A DNA stretch of 64,000 nucleotides. Origin: Pedococcus cremeus. GTDB taxonomy: Bacteria > Actinomycetota > Actinomycetes > Actinomycetales > Dermatophilaceae. Every line of letters begins with the position of its first letter. Within the stretch, counting starts at the first letter, position 1. The translations under genes and the position numbers were made by a program. The notes under the pieces are model-generated. The model had not been told where the DNA came from. It made no database searches and saw only the letters and a program-made list of their open reading frames with translations. Shown piece by piece: positions 16,043-24,761 of the stretch. The stretch spans positions 212,992 to 276,991 of the forward strand of contig NZ_FOHB01000002.1 in the NCBI RefSeq assembly GCF_900111375.1, read 5' to 3'.

Positions 16043-17104
16043 ATGTACACCAAGGACGGCGAGAAGTACTTCATCGTCGATGCGCACATCGCGCTCTGGG
16101 ACGCCCGGGAGGCGAACCTCCGCAACGTCCACGGGAAGCAGTTCATCGACTGCTTCTACGACTACCACCGCAACCTCTCGCCGGAGAGCGAGGTGTGGTC
16201 GTACGACGAGTACCTCTACTACGGCACCGAGCGCCTCATGAAGGACCTCTTCGAGGACGGCTACGTCGACCACGCCATCTTCCAGCCGGCACTCCTCGGC
16301 GAGTTCTACAACAACGGCTTCGGGCAGACGGAGGAAGCCTTCGCGCTCGCGCAGACGCATCCCGACAAGCTCACCTACAACCACTGCTTCGACCCCCGCA
16401 ACGGTGAGCAGGGCCTCGACGACCTCCGGCGCGACCACGAGAAGATGAAGTTCAAGGGCGTCAAGCTCTACACGGCCGAGTGGCACGGCGAGTCCCGCGG
16501 GTGGAAGCTGACCGACCCATGGACGTACCGGTACCTCGAGGAGTGCGAGCGCCTCGGCATCACGAACATCCACATCCACAAGGGCCCCACGATCCGTCCG
16601 CTCGACCGCGACGCCTTCGACGTCGCCGACATCGACCACGTCGCGACGGACTTCCAGGGGCTCAACTTCGTCGTCGAGCACGTGGGCCTGCCGCGCCTGG
16701 AGGACTACTGCTGGATCGCCACCCAGGAGCCCAACGTCTACGGCGGGCTCGCGGTCGCGATGCCGTTCATGCACACCAGGCCGCGGTACTTCGCACAGAT
16801 CATGGGTGAGCTCCTCTACTGGGTCGGCGAGGACCGCCTCTTCTTCTCCAGCGACTACGCGATCTGGACCCCCAAGTGGCTCGTCGAGGCCTTCGTCGAC
16901 TTCCAGATCCCCGAGGACATGACGGAGTACGCCCCGCTCACGGTGGAGGCGAAGAAGAAGATCCTCGGCCTCAACGCGGCGAAGATGTACGGCATCGAGG
17001 TGCCGGCCGAGCTGCGCCTGCCGGAGGAGGACGCCGCGCCGGCGACGGGTCCGCGGGATCCGGCGGCCGCGGACGTCGCCGACTCCCCGCTGGCGACGGT
17101 GTGA
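16043..17104 (+). CDS. Amidohydrolase-2 family protein of the propane/acetone monooxygenase gene set
   Basis: 353 residues, TIM-barrel metal hydrolase or decarboxylase fold. Candidate metal residues are His in IVDAHIALWD (about 14), His-His in NIHIHKGPT, His in VVEHVGLPRLED and Asp in FFSSDYAIWTP. The first motif is DAHIAL rather than the usual DxHxH. Proteins of this length are regular neighbours of mim/prm di-iron monooxygenases in mycobacteria and relatives; their reaction is unclear. ATG 16043 is preceded by AGGAGAG. The gene leads an operon with the Fe-S assembly protein (4-base gap) and an alcohol dehydrogenase. The 25 C-terminal residues are Ala/Pro-rich and probably disordered. Confidence 0.85.
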   Translation: MYTKDGEKYFIVDAHIALWDAREANLRNVHGKQFIDCFYDYHRNLSPESEVWSYDEYLYYGTERLMKDLFEDGYVDHAIFQPALLGEFYNNGFGQTEEAFALAQTHPDKLTYNHCFDPRNGEQGLDDLRRDHEKMKFKGVKLYTAEWHGESRGWKLTDPWTYRYLEECERLGITNIHIHKGPTIRPLDRDAFDVADIDHVATDFQGLNFVVEHVGLPRLEDYCWIATQEPNVYGGLAVAMPFMHTRPRYFAQIMGELLYWVGEDRLFFSSDYAIWTPKWLVEAFVDFQIPEDMTEYAPLTVEAKKKILGLNAAKMYGIEVPAELRLPEEDAAPATGPRDPAAADVADSPLATV

Positions 17105-17108
17105 CGCC

Positions 17109-17939
17109 GTGGCCGCGGTCCTTCCCGAGCGACGACTCACTGTGACGGAGGACGACGTCCGGCACGCGCTGGATGCCGTCCTGGACCCAGAGCTCGACGA
17201 GCCGATCACCCACCTGGGCTTCGTCCACTCCATCGCGATCGAGGGCGCGGACAGCCCAGCTGCGCCAACCACCGTCACGGTGCACCTGCGCCTGCCCACC
17301 TCGTTCTGCTCGCCCAACTTCGCCTACCTCATGTGCGCCGACAGCAAGGACGCCCTGGGCGAGGTGCCCGGCGTGGGCCGGGTGGTCGTCGAGCTCGACG
17401 ACCACCACGACTCCGCACTCATCAACGCCGGTCTGGCCGCCGACGCCGGCTACCTCGGCACCTTCGGGCACGAGGCCGAGCGCGACCTCGACGAGCTCCG
17501 GATGACGTTCCGGCGCAAGGCCCACACCGCGGCGATGGAACGGTGCCTGACCGCGCTGTTCCGGGGGAACCCCGACCTCCCCGAGGAGGCCCTCGGAAAG
17601 GTGAGGCTCGCGGACCTGCCCACCGGACGGCATACCGAGGCGCTGCTGCGCCGCCGTGCCGTCCTGGGCCTGCCGACCACCCCGGACGCGCCGGTCCTCG
17701 TCGACCACGAGGGCCGCGGCTACGAGCCCGTCGAGGTGCCGATGGCGCTGCGTCGAGCCCGGGCGACCCGGATCTCCATCGACGGCAACGCCCACTTCTG
17801 CCGCGGCCTGCTGCGGACCCGGTACGAAGGCGCCGGCGCCGCCCAGGCGCCCCGGCTCGACGGGGCCGAACCCGCCGACCACCACCACCTCCTCCCACTC
17901 TCCGCCCTCCCCTTCCCCGCCAAGGAGCACCAGTCATGA
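17109..17939 (+). CDS. MIP18/DUF59-type Fe-S assembly-like protein
   Basis: 276 residues. The N-terminal domain begins VTEDDVRHALDAVLDPELDEPITHLGFVHSI, the hallmark DPELxxPI..LG of the MIP18/PaaD/SufT family. It is followed by an unusually long C-terminal region (about 120-276) with a short Cys/His content but no motif I can name. Longer forms like this accompany alkane di-iron monooxygenase loci, where they are thought to help metal-centre maturation. GTG 17109 lies 4 bases after the amidohydrolase stop; GTG 17142 would begin directly at the domain. The 3' end overlaps the alcohol dehydrogenase start (ATGA). Confidence 0.8.
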   Translation: MAAVLPERRLTVTEDDVRHALDAVLDPELDEPITHLGFVHSIAIEGADSPAAPTTVTVHLRLPTSFCSPNFAYLMCADSKDALGEVPGVGRVVVELDDHHDSALINAGLAADAGYLGTFGHEAERDLDELRMTFRRKAHTAAMERCLTALFRGNPDLPEEALGKVRLADLPTGRHTEALLRRRAVLGLPTTPDAPVLVDHEGRGYEPVEVPMALRRARATRISIDGNAHFCRGLLRTRYEGAGAAQAPRLDGAEPADHHHLLPLSALPFPAKEHQS

Positions 17940-18970
17940 GCACGATGCGCGCCGTCCAGGTCGTGGGCTACCACGACAACCTCAAGATGGCAGAGGTGCC
18001 GACCCCCCAGGTCTCCGAACCCTGGGACGTCGTGGTGAAGATCGGCGGAGCCGGGGTGTGCCGGACCGACCTGCACATCCTCGAGGGGCAGTGGGCCGAG
18101 AAGTCGCAGGTCCGGCTGCCCTACACGATCGGGCACGAGAACGCCGGCTGGGTGCACGCCGTCGGCTCGGCCGTTACCAACGTCAAGGTGGGGGACAAGG
18201 TGATCCTCCACCCGCTCATCACCTGCGGGCTGTGCCGGGCGTGCCGTTCCGGTGACGACGTCCACTGCGCCAACAGCGCGTTCCCGGGCATCGACACCAA
18301 CGGCGGGTATGCCGAGTACATCCTGACGTCCGCCCGTTCCGTCGTGCGGATCGACGACTCACTCGAACCCGCGGACGTCGCGGCGCTCGCCGACGCCGGC
18401 CTCACGGCATACCACGCGGCCGCGAAGGCGGCCCGCAGGCTCACCCCTCGGGACACGTGCGTGGTCATCGGTGCCGGGGGCCTGGGACACATCGGGATCC
18501 AGGTGCTCAAGGCGCTCACCCCGGCGCGGCTCGTCGTCGTCGACCGGAACCCTGCCGCGCTCGAGCTCGCAACCGCCATCGGCGCCCACATCGGCGTGCT
18601 GGGTGACGAGCACCAGGTCGACGCGGTGCTCGACCTCACCGAGGGGCTCGGCGCCGAGGTCGTCGTGGACTTCGTCGGTGAGAACGGATCGACGAGCAAG
18701 GGCATCGCCATGACGCGCGCCGCCGGGGACTACCACGTCGTCGGGTACGGCGAGAACGTCGACGTCCCCACCATCGACCTCATCTCCAGCGAGAAGAACG
18801 TCATCGGGAACCTCGTCGGGTCCTACAACGACCTGCAGGACCTCATGGCGCTCGCCGCGACGGGTGCCGTCACCCTGCACACGCAGAAGTACGCCCTTGA
18901 CGACTTCCAGCAGGCCATCACCGACCTCGACACCGGCAACGTCCGGGGTCGCGCCATCCTCGTGCCCTGA
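17936..18970 (+). CDS. Zinc-dependent NAD(P) alcohol dehydrogenase
   Basis: 344 residues, classical MDR alcohol dehydrogenase. Catalytic zinc residues are in GVCRTDLH (Cys about 41) and IGHENAG (His-Glu about 64). The structural zinc loop CGLCRACRSGDDVHC carries four cysteines. The Rossmann motif is GAGGLGHIGIQ. In propane or acetone operons this enzyme oxidises 2-propanol, or acts on related secondary alcohols. Translation is coupled to the preceding gene (ATGA). The likely role here is oxidation of a short-chain alcohol, even though the expected monooxygenase is missing. Confidence 0.9.
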   Translation: MSTMRAVQVVGYHDNLKMAEVPTPQVSEPWDVVVKIGGAGVCRTDLHILEGQWAEKSQVRLPYTIGHENAGWVHAVGSAVTNVKVGDKVILHPLITCGLCRACRSGDDVHCANSAFPGIDTNGGYAEYILTSARSVVRIDDSLEPADVAALADAGLTAYHAAAKAARRLTPRDTCVVIGAGGLGHIGIQVLKALTPARLVVVDRNPAALELATAIGAHIGVLGDEHQVDAVLDLTEGLGAEVVVDFVGENGSTSKGIAMTRAAGDYHVVGYGENVDVPTIDLISSEKNVIGNLVGSYNDLQDLMALAATGAVTLHTQKYALDDFQQAITDLDTGNVRGRAILVP

Positions 18971-19011
18971 GCGGCACTTCTCGAGCGCCCTCTCGGACAA
19001 AGGAGTCCACC

Positions 19012-19491
19012 ATGAAGAACTACCTCGGCGTCGGCCTCTCCATCGGCACCCTTGCCGCTCTCTGGACCCAGGTCTCGGTGTGGACCGGTCTCATCACCTG
19101 GGTCGGGTTCGTCGCCTGGGCGACCTACTTCGCCGCCGGGACGGGAGCCACCGGGCTGAGCAGGGGACTGCTCGCCAACCTGTCCGGTGTCGTCTACGGC
19201 TGGCTCGCCGTCGGCTTCCTCGGCCTCGCGACGTTCCCCGGGGCCCTCGCCGTCGGCGTCGGCGTCATCGCACTGTTCATGTGCCTGCAGGCGGGTTTCG
19301 GCCCGTTGTCCTTCATCCCCGGTGCCTTCGTGGGAGCGGCGTCCTTCTTCGGAACCGAATCCGCGTTCTGGCCCACCGTGACCGCCCTGGTCATCGGGGC
19401 CGGTCTCGGCTGGCTCTCCGGCGCACTCGGGGCGAGGATCCAGTCGGGGCTGGTCAAGCAGCAGCCGACAGCCGAGGCGAGCCCGGCCTGA
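19012..19491 (+). CDS. DUF1097 family membrane protein
   Basis: 159 residues with about five hydrophobic helices, and small-residue rich (GVGVIALFM, GPLSFIPGAF). It matches the DUF1097 inner-membrane protein type, whose transport substrate is unknown. It starts 41 bases after the alcohol dehydrogenase with AAAGGAG upstream, so it is in the same operon. It could export or import an organic acid or ketone of the pathway. A strong hairpin follows at 19508-19541. Confidence 0.75.
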   Translation: MKNYLGVGLSIGTLAALWTQVSVWTGLITWVGFVAWATYFAAGTGATGLSRGLLANLSGVVYGWLAVGFLGLATFPGALAVGVGVIALFMCLQAGFGPLSFIPGAFVGAASFFGTESAFWPTVTALVIGAGLGWLSGALGARIQSGLVKQQPTAEASPA

Positions 19492-19507
19492 CGCCATCGA
19501 TCCGGTG

Positions 19508-19541
19508 CGTGGGTGGCCTCCAGACGTGGCGGCCACCCACG
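19508..19541 (+). terminator. Strong stem-loop after the amidohydrolase-DUF1097 operon
   Basis: Arms CGTGGGTGGCC and GGCCACCCACG form a perfect 11-bp stem with a 12-base loop, 17 bases after the DUF1097 stop. No T-run follows, which is common in high-GC actinobacteria. It may end or attenuate transcription before the quinol monooxygenase-like gene. Confidence 0.6.
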
Positions 19542-19642
19542 GACACTGCCACCGCCATGGTGCGCGCAGGACAACCCGCCCACGTCACCCCCCGCTCACG
19601 TCACCCCCACCACCTGACCAGTCCGTCACCCAGGAGGCACCC

Positions 19643-19975
19643 GTGATCCTCATCGTCGTCAAGTTCCCCATTCGCCCCGACCGGCAGGACGAGTGGGAGC
19701 AGCTGTCCGGCTACTACTCCAAGGCGGTCAACGCCGAGCCCGGCTGCGTCTTCTTCGAGTTCTCCCGCAGCGTCGAGGACGCGCAGACCTATGTCTGCAT
19801 CGAGGGGTTCGCCGATGAGGCCGCCGGCGGGGAGCACATGCGGCAGGAGCACGTCGCGCGCTTCATGGCGGAGATGCCGGACATCGTGTCCGCCCAACCA
19901 CAGATCATCTACGTCGACGCCGAGGACGTGGCCGGCTTCGGTCCGATGGGGGAGATCACCCCGCGCCAGTCCTGA
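19643..19975 (+). CDS. ABM-family putative quinol monooxygenase
   Basis: 110 residues, a dimeric ferredoxin-like alpha+beta barrel of the antibiotic biosynthesis monooxygenase (YgiN-like) family. Motifs are VVKFPIRPDRQDEWE, EPGCVFFEFSRS and a conserved His in EEHxxxxH form (GEHMRQEHVARF). Such cofactor-free enzymes oxidise quinols or polycyclic phenols. GTG 19643 has AGGAGG at ideal spacing. It is separated from DUF1097 by a hairpin but is probably part of the same regulon. A decayed relative of this gene lies at 30020-30115. Confidence 0.82.
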   Translation: MILIVVKFPIRPDRQDEWEQLSGYYSKAVNAEPGCVFFEFSRSVEDAQTYVCIEGFADEAAGGEHMRQEHVARFMAEMPDIVSAQPQIIYVDAEDVAGFGPMGEITPRQS

Positions 19976-20089
19976 CCCGAGACCGGGTGAGAGCCACGCG
20001 CGTGGCCGACGCGGCGCCCCCTCGACGTGCAGAGTCGCCCTGGTTGGTGCAGGTCCGAACCCGTGTCGCCCACGCAAGGGCAGGCACCT

Positions 20090-20866
20090 CTAGGTCGCCA
20101 GGGAGCCGGCGAAGATCTGCCAGGCGAGAGCCGACTTCGCGACCAGGCTCAACACCAGGTACGCCTTCTCACCGAAGGCGTAGCTGCGCCAGCGCCCGAC
20201 CTGGCGGTACTGGAGCCACTGGTTGAGCGCGAAGCTGTTGAAGAACAGGAACAGCGACACGAAGATGCCGACCACGAAGCCGGGGACCTCCTCGGCGGCC
20301 ACCAGGTTGTAGGCGATCGCCACCCACGGCGCGGCGCCCGCGATGCACCCGAACCAGAACGGCTTCATCGTCAGCGTCGAGCGCCCCGGAGGGTTCGCGG
20401 ACTCCTGCAGCCAGCCGAAGAGGATCATGGCCACGTTGGCGCCGACGATGCCGATCAGGGCGGAGATCCCGTCGATCCCGGTGTACAAGGCGATCAGCAC
20501 CACCATGGTCGTTGCGCTGAAGGAGTACTCCACCCAGCGCAGTCGGTTGATCCCTGCACGCAGGTCGTCCTCATAGGTGTGGCGAAGGGCCGTGGCGCAC
20601 AACAGGTGGTCGAGGGCCGCGAGCGCGAGGAACACCGCCACCGCTGCGCCCACGGGGAGGTCGAACAGCGGTTCGGGGGAGCCGGGCTTGGAGCCGGGCG
20701 GTCCGGTGGGAAGGGAACGAGTCACCGTCACCGCGAAGTCCGTCGCGAGCACGAGGATGGCGATGGCCTGTCCGAGGTGCAGCACGGTGAGGCCGGTGTT
20801 CCAGCGGCGCAGGGACCCCAGGCTGCGCTCGCCGACACCCTCCGCGGTCATGGTGGTGCTGCTCAT
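20090..20866 (-). CDS. Heliorhodopsin
   Basis: 258 residues, seven-helix retinal protein of the heliorhodopsin family. The retinal Schiff-base lysine is Lys244 in LSLVAKSALAWQIFAG, and the counterion is Glu113 in RWVEYSFSATTMV; both motifs are diagnostic. The N-terminus is predicted to be cytoplasmic, the inverted topology of the family, as opposed to type-1 rhodopsins. Heliorhodopsins do not pump ions; roles in signalling or regulation of neighbouring enzymes have been proposed. ATG 20866 gives the usual N-terminus. The gene stands alone on the minus strand downstream of a small ABM-fold gene. No carotenoid or retinal synthesis gene is in the window. Confidence 0.93.
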   Translation of the reverse strand: MSSTTMTAEGVGERSLGSLRRWNTGLTVLHLGQAIAILVLATDFAVTVTRSLPTGPPGSKPGSPEPLFDLPVGAAVAVFLALAALDHLLCATALRHTYEDDLRAGINRLRWVEYSFSATTMVVLIALYTGIDGISALIGIVGANVAMILFGWLQESANPPGRSTLTMKPFWFGCIAGAAPWVAIAYNLVAAEEVPGFVVGIFVSLFLFFNSFALNQWLQYRQVGRWRSYAFGEKAYLVLSLVAKSALAWQIFAGSLAT

Positions 20867-21121
20867 GGCTCCATCATGGGTCGCGACGGGCGAGAGGGTG
20901 GGTGATGTGCGCACTTTCGCTCGGCTCGCCTCTCTCTTCAGGGTCGGGTCTGAGGCAAAGGGACAGGGATCCACCGGAGGTCGGTGGTCCGCTGACCATG
21001 CCTATCGGGCGCAGCCTTGACGTTCTCGGTGAGCAGCTCCGGTTGGGCAGGGCGGGGCGGTGCAGGGCGTGAGGTCGGGCTTCACCGACCGCTCAGCCCG
21101 CGGTCACCGACGGACCCGTGC

Positions 21122-21418
21122 TCAGCGTGTGTCGCGGCTGTCGACCAGGACCGGCATGACGACCAGTGCCGGCTCCGCCGAGAAGCGACGGAACAGAGCC
21201 GGAGCGGCAGGCGGTTCCGAGGCTGCACGCATGGCATCGAGCGCCGCCTGGTCTCGCCACAGCGAATGAATGGCCCAGTGTCCCTCGCCGTCGCCGAGCA
21301 GCTGCGTCTCGAGCAGTCCGTCCGGGAGGCCGCCGGCGAGCAAGGTTCGAAAGGCGCCGACCAGCTCCTGGGCCTGACCCTGGTCGACGTCCGCTGTCAC
21401 GATGGTCCGGATGCTCAT
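21122..21418 (-). CDS. Small ABM/dimeric alpha-beta barrel-like protein
   Basis: 98 residues beginning MSIRTIVTADVDQGQAQELV, with a beta-alpha-beta core and a GHWAIHSLWRDQAAL segment that matches ferredoxin-like monooxygenase or stress-response dimers. It is presumably cytosolic. ATG 21418 fits the domain start; the frame runs further upstream without a ribosome site. It lies between the amidase operon and heliorhodopsin on the same strand, 255 bases from the latter. Exact function unknown. Confidence 0.65.
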   Translation of the reverse strand: MSIRTIVTADVDQGQAQELVGAFRTLLAGGLPDGLLETQLLGDGEGHWAIHSLWRDQAALDAMRAASEPPAAPALFRRFSAEPALVVMPVLVDSRDTR

Positions 21419-21511
21419 GACCTTCAGGGTCCCTGAGGACCCACTGGTCCACCAGACCCACCCGCGTCTTGGGTCGCCGATGGGCGGATGGGCGGCCATG
21501 GGCAGACAGGC

Positions 21512-21709
21512 TCAGTGATGCGTCGCTGCACGAGCCTCAGTCAACTTCTGCTGTCGGGCCAGCTGGTCGTCGAGCCGCTGGTAGCCGAACCACCAGTGGG
21601 CGGCCAGACCGATCACCATGCCAGCAACTGCGGGTCGCCACAACGAAGTGCTGCTCAGCTCGGTGCCACAACGACGCGACGGAAACGGCCCCGGGTGACT
21701 AAGAATCAT
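21512..21709 (-). CDS. Possible small membrane protein
   Basis: 65 residues with one hydrophobic segment (PAVAGMVIGLAAHWWFG) followed by a charged tail (YQRLDDQLARQQKLTEARA) that could be a short amphipathic helix. ATG 21709 lies inside the last codons of the amidase, an 11-base overlap that would allow coupling. The first 20 codons are less GC3-biased than the neighbours, so the true start may be further in. Function unknown. Confidence 0.4.
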   Translation of the reverse strand: MILSHPGPFPSRRCGTELSSTSLWRPAVAGMVIGLAAHWWFGYQRLDDQLARQQKLTEARAATHH

Positions 21710-23138
21710 CTGTCGAGGGGCCCCTCGGGTCGATGGGGGTGATGACACCCAGGGCCGCCTCGATGGCGGCCGCCGCGTCGAGGCAGAGGTCTTCACGGTA
21801 CGCCGGCCCGATCACCTGGACGGCCTGGGGGAGGCCATCCATCACCCCGACCGGTACCGCCACTGCGGGAAGTCCCAGAGCATTGACGGCCATGGTCATG
21901 CGCATGCTGCGGATCGTCTTGGCCACCTGACCCTCGTCCAGATCCGTGCCGGCAACCGACGGCATCTCGGTCGCGACGGGGGCCACGATCAGGGGATGTG
22001 TCTGCTGGAAGTGGCCCCAGTCGCGCAGGACGGCGCGCCTGGTCATGAACGCCAGCTCTGCAGCGGTGTCGTCCGGTTCGCCGGCGACCTCGAAGAAGTC
22101 TGCCAGGAAGCGGCGGGTGGGCGCTGGTGCGACTGGTTGCAGCACCCGCTCATAGCCTTTGCGTGAGCCCGGAGTGCTGAGCATGACCATCAGCGCGTCA
22201 GCGGCGGAGTCGATCCCGGGCGGTTCGACCTCGTCGACGACATAGCCCGCTTCAGCCAGGGCGTCGGCTGCCTTGCGCACGCCCGCTTGCACCTGCATGG
22301 CGGTTCCCGAGCCGCCGGGGTTGGTGACCAGGGCGACATGGGTTGGCTTGGCGAGCCGGGGCCCATCCAATGGCACCGGTACGGCCCACGGGTCGCGCCA
22401 GGTGGGCCCCGCGATGATCGAGAGCGCAGCCTGGAGGTCGACGACGTGCCGGGCCATCGGGCCGGTCACGCTGGTCAGCTGCACGCCTATGGTGGTCGTC
22501 TCGTCGGCTTCGATCGAGCTGGCCGTGGGGACGCGTCCGAGGGTCGGTTTCAGGGCGGCGACCCCGCAGCACTGTGCCGGGTGGCGGAGCGAGCCGAGGC
22601 CGTCGGTGCCAAGTCCCAACGGGCTCATGCCGCTTGCGATCGCGGCAGCCTCCCCAGCGCTGGAGGCACCGGGCGTCCGTGACCGGTCCCACGGGTTGAG
22701 GGTGGCGCCCCAGAGCTCGCTCTCACAGTGCCATCGGATCGCGCCGGTGGGCATGTTGGTGCGACCGAGCGGGATGGCTCCCGCTGCCTTGAGTCGCTCG
22801 ACGGTGGGAGCGTCGCGGGCCGGGTAGGCATGCGCCAGCGCCTTGGAACCCTGCGTGGTGGGGGTGCCGGCGACGTCGATGATCTCCTTGACCGTGAACG
22901 GCACTCCGGCAAGGCGCCCGAGCTCTGCGCCGGCGGCCACCGCCTCGTCCACGACGATGGCGGCTGCGAGTGCCTCGTCGGCCAGGACGGTGACGACGGC
23001 GTTCACGTGCGGGTTGACGTCCTCGATTCGGCGCAGGTGTGCCTCGATGACCTCCCGGCTGGTGACCTGCCCGGTGCTGACGAGCTGAGCAAGCTCTGTG
23101 GCGCCCAGCTGCCAGAGCTCACCACTGGCGCCGGTCAT
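21699..23138 (-). CDS. Amidase signature family hydrolase
   Basis: 479 residues, Ser-cisSer-Lys amidase. The Lys is in VPFTVKEIIDVAG (about 85), the first Ser in GASSAGEAAAIASG and the nucleophile Ser in LGTDGLGSLRHPA, a slightly divergent form of GTDxGGSIRxPA. It hydrolyses a C-N amide bond; the substrate is not deducible. The start overlaps the stop of the serine hydrolase gene (ATGA), so both belong to one operon. Pairing with a beta-lactamase-fold enzyme suggests sequential hydrolysis of an ester and an amide, which is inference only. Confidence 0.88.
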   Translation of the reverse strand: MTGASGELWQLGATELAQLVSTGQVTSREVIEAHLRRIEDVNPHVNAVVTVLADEALAAAIVVDEAVAAGAELGRLAGVPFTVKEIIDVAGTPTTQGSKALAHAYPARDAPTVERLKAAGAIPLGRTNMPTGAIRWHCESELWGATLNPWDRSRTPGASSAGEAAAIASGMSPLGLGTDGLGSLRHPAQCCGVAALKPTLGRVPTASSIEADETTTIGVQLTSVTGPMARHVVDLQAALSIIAGPTWRDPWAVPVPLDGPRLAKPTHVALVTNPGGSGTAMQVQAGVRKAADALAEAGYVVDEVEPPGIDSAADALMVMLSTPGSRKGYERVLQPVAPAPTRRFLADFFEVAGEPDDTAAELAFMTRRAVLRDWGHFQQTHPLIVAPVATEMPSVAGTDLDEGQVAKTIRSMRMTMAVNALGLPAVAVPVGVMDGLPQAVQVIGPAYREDLCLDAAAAIEAALGVITPIDPRGPSTDDS

Positions 23139-24583
23139 CGGGTCACCGTCGTGCGACCACGCGCGTGCCGCTTCTGTGCGGACAGCAACAGTCCGTCGAA
23201 GTGAACCGCTGCGACGCTGCCCGACGGGTCGCGACTGAAGACGACTCGGGCAGGGCCGATGCCGTAGGAGGTGAGGTCGACGTGGAACACGTCGGGGTCC
23301 TGGTCAGGGTGAAGCTCGAGACTTCGCCAGGGGGGTGGCAGGGGGCTGAGGGTTCTCAACACCAGGCGCCCCCGGCTCAACCGCACCTGGACCCCGCCGC
23401 CCATCAACGACCACGCCATCACGTCGGTGCGCTGCGCGCACGGGTGGTACCAGCCGCAGAGCTCTGCCCAGCGGGCTGGGCGTTGCGGTGCGTCGGTGGG
23501 GAGCCCGACGTCGCCGGCGTCGATGAGCGTCGCCAGGACATGCTGCATCTGGCCCAGGAGCCAGCTCCCGGCGGCGTGTGAGCCGTTGGTGATGGCCAGG
23601 ACACCCACGTCGTCTTCCGGGGCAATGATGATCTGGGAGTTGAAGCCCGGGACGACGCCTTGGTGCTCCACGACAGGGTGGCCGTCGAGCTGACCGCGCC
23701 AGAACGCGAGTCCCATGCCGGGGATGCGCGGGTCCGGCTGGTAGTGCGGCGCGAACATCAGCGAGAGCGTCTCCGGCTGCAGGACCACGCCCTGATCGCC
23801 CGCACCCCCGGTGACGAGGGCGGTGACGTAGCGAGCCAGGTCCCGGGGTGTCGAGTAGAGGGCACCGGCTGCCGCGGTGATGCCCTGCCGGTCGGTGAGC
23901 GGCTTAGGTCCCGACCTGGTGAGGGTGTACCCGGTGGCCAGGCGCGGCTGCAACCGCTCGGCGCGCAGCAGGTCGGAGTCGCTCATGGCGAGCGGTTCGA
24001 AGACGTGCTCGGTGAGGTACTGGTGCAGCGGCATTCCGGTGACGTCTTCGACCACCTGCCCGATGGTGGCGAAGCCGTGGTCGGTGTAAGCCCACACGCT
24101 GCCGGGTTCGGCTGCGAGCCGCAGCTCGCCTCGGTAGAACTCGCTGAGGGTCGGCGGCTGATGCCCCAGCGGGACGGTCTCGCCGAACCAGCGGCTGCGA
24201 ACCATTCGTGTTGGGTGCAGCCATTCCGGCACCCCGGCGGTGTGGGTCAACAGGTCGCGAAGGGTGGCGGGACGCCAGGACTGGTCCGCGGGTACCAGTT
24301 GGTAGGCACGCAGGTAGTCGTTGACCGGACGGTCCAGGTCGACCAGTCCTTGCTCCCACAGCTGCATGAGCGCGACCGCGGTGAAGGTCTTCGTGATCGA
24401 CCCGACCCGGAAGACGGTATCCGGCGTGACCGGCGCCTGCTTCGCGATGTTGGCGGACCCGTGCACGGAGAACAGAGGGGACGTGCCGCGGCGGACGACC
24501 CCGACCACAAGGCCCACCGCCGGCCAACGGTTCAGCACCTTCGCGACGGCCTCGTCCAGGGAGGACTGGTCGAACCCACCCAT
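23135..24583 (-). CDS. Beta-lactamase-fold serine hydrolase (class C / esterase type)
   Basis: 482 residues. The catalytic SxxK is SITK at 62-65; a Tyr motif is present as AYTDHGF, and there is a C-terminal domain of about 130 residues beyond the lactamase fold. There is no signal peptide, so it is probably a cytosolic esterase or peptidase rather than a periplasmic beta-lactamase. ATG 24583 has GCAGGAGGT. It is paralogous to the gene at 26138, including the extra C-terminal domain (PLPxxW/H...VFRV/FHVDL). It diverges from the WS/DGAT gene across 178 bases and is coupled to the amidase downstream. Confidence 0.85.
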   Translation of the reverse strand: MGGFDQSSLDEAVAKVLNRWPAVGLVVGVVRRGTSPLFSVHGSANIAKQAPVTPDTVFRVGSITKTFTAVALMQLWEQGLVDLDRPVNDYLRAYQLVPADQSWRPATLRDLLTHTAGVPEWLHPTRMVRSRWFGETVPLGHQPPTLSEFYRGELRLAAEPGSVWAYTDHGFATIGQVVEDVTGMPLHQYLTEHVFEPLAMSDSDLLRAERLQPRLATGYTLTRSGPKPLTDRQGITAAAGALYSTPRDLARYVTALVTGGAGDQGVVLQPETLSLMFAPHYQPDPRIPGMGLAFWRGQLDGHPVVEHQGVVPGFNSQIIIAPEDDVGVLAITNGSHAAGSWLLGQMQHVLATLIDAGDVGLPTDAPQRPARWAELCGWYHPCAQRTDVMAWSLMGGGVQVRLSRGRLVLRTLSPLPPPWRSLELHPDQDPDVFHVDLTSYGIGPARVVFSRDPSGSVAAVHFDGLLLSAQKRHARGRTTVTR

Positions 24584-24761
24584 CGTGACCTCCTGCCGAC
24601 CAGCGGCATCGCCGGGTCCTGAAGTGACGTCGGTGCGCCGTTGACCTGGTTCCCACGGTTCGCCGCTGAGGAAGGGCGTGCACGAGGCGACTGGCCCCAC
24701 CGGCACGGGACCAATGCCCCTGTCCCGGTGGTGCGTTTGCGGGCGGACAGTGGAGGAGTAG

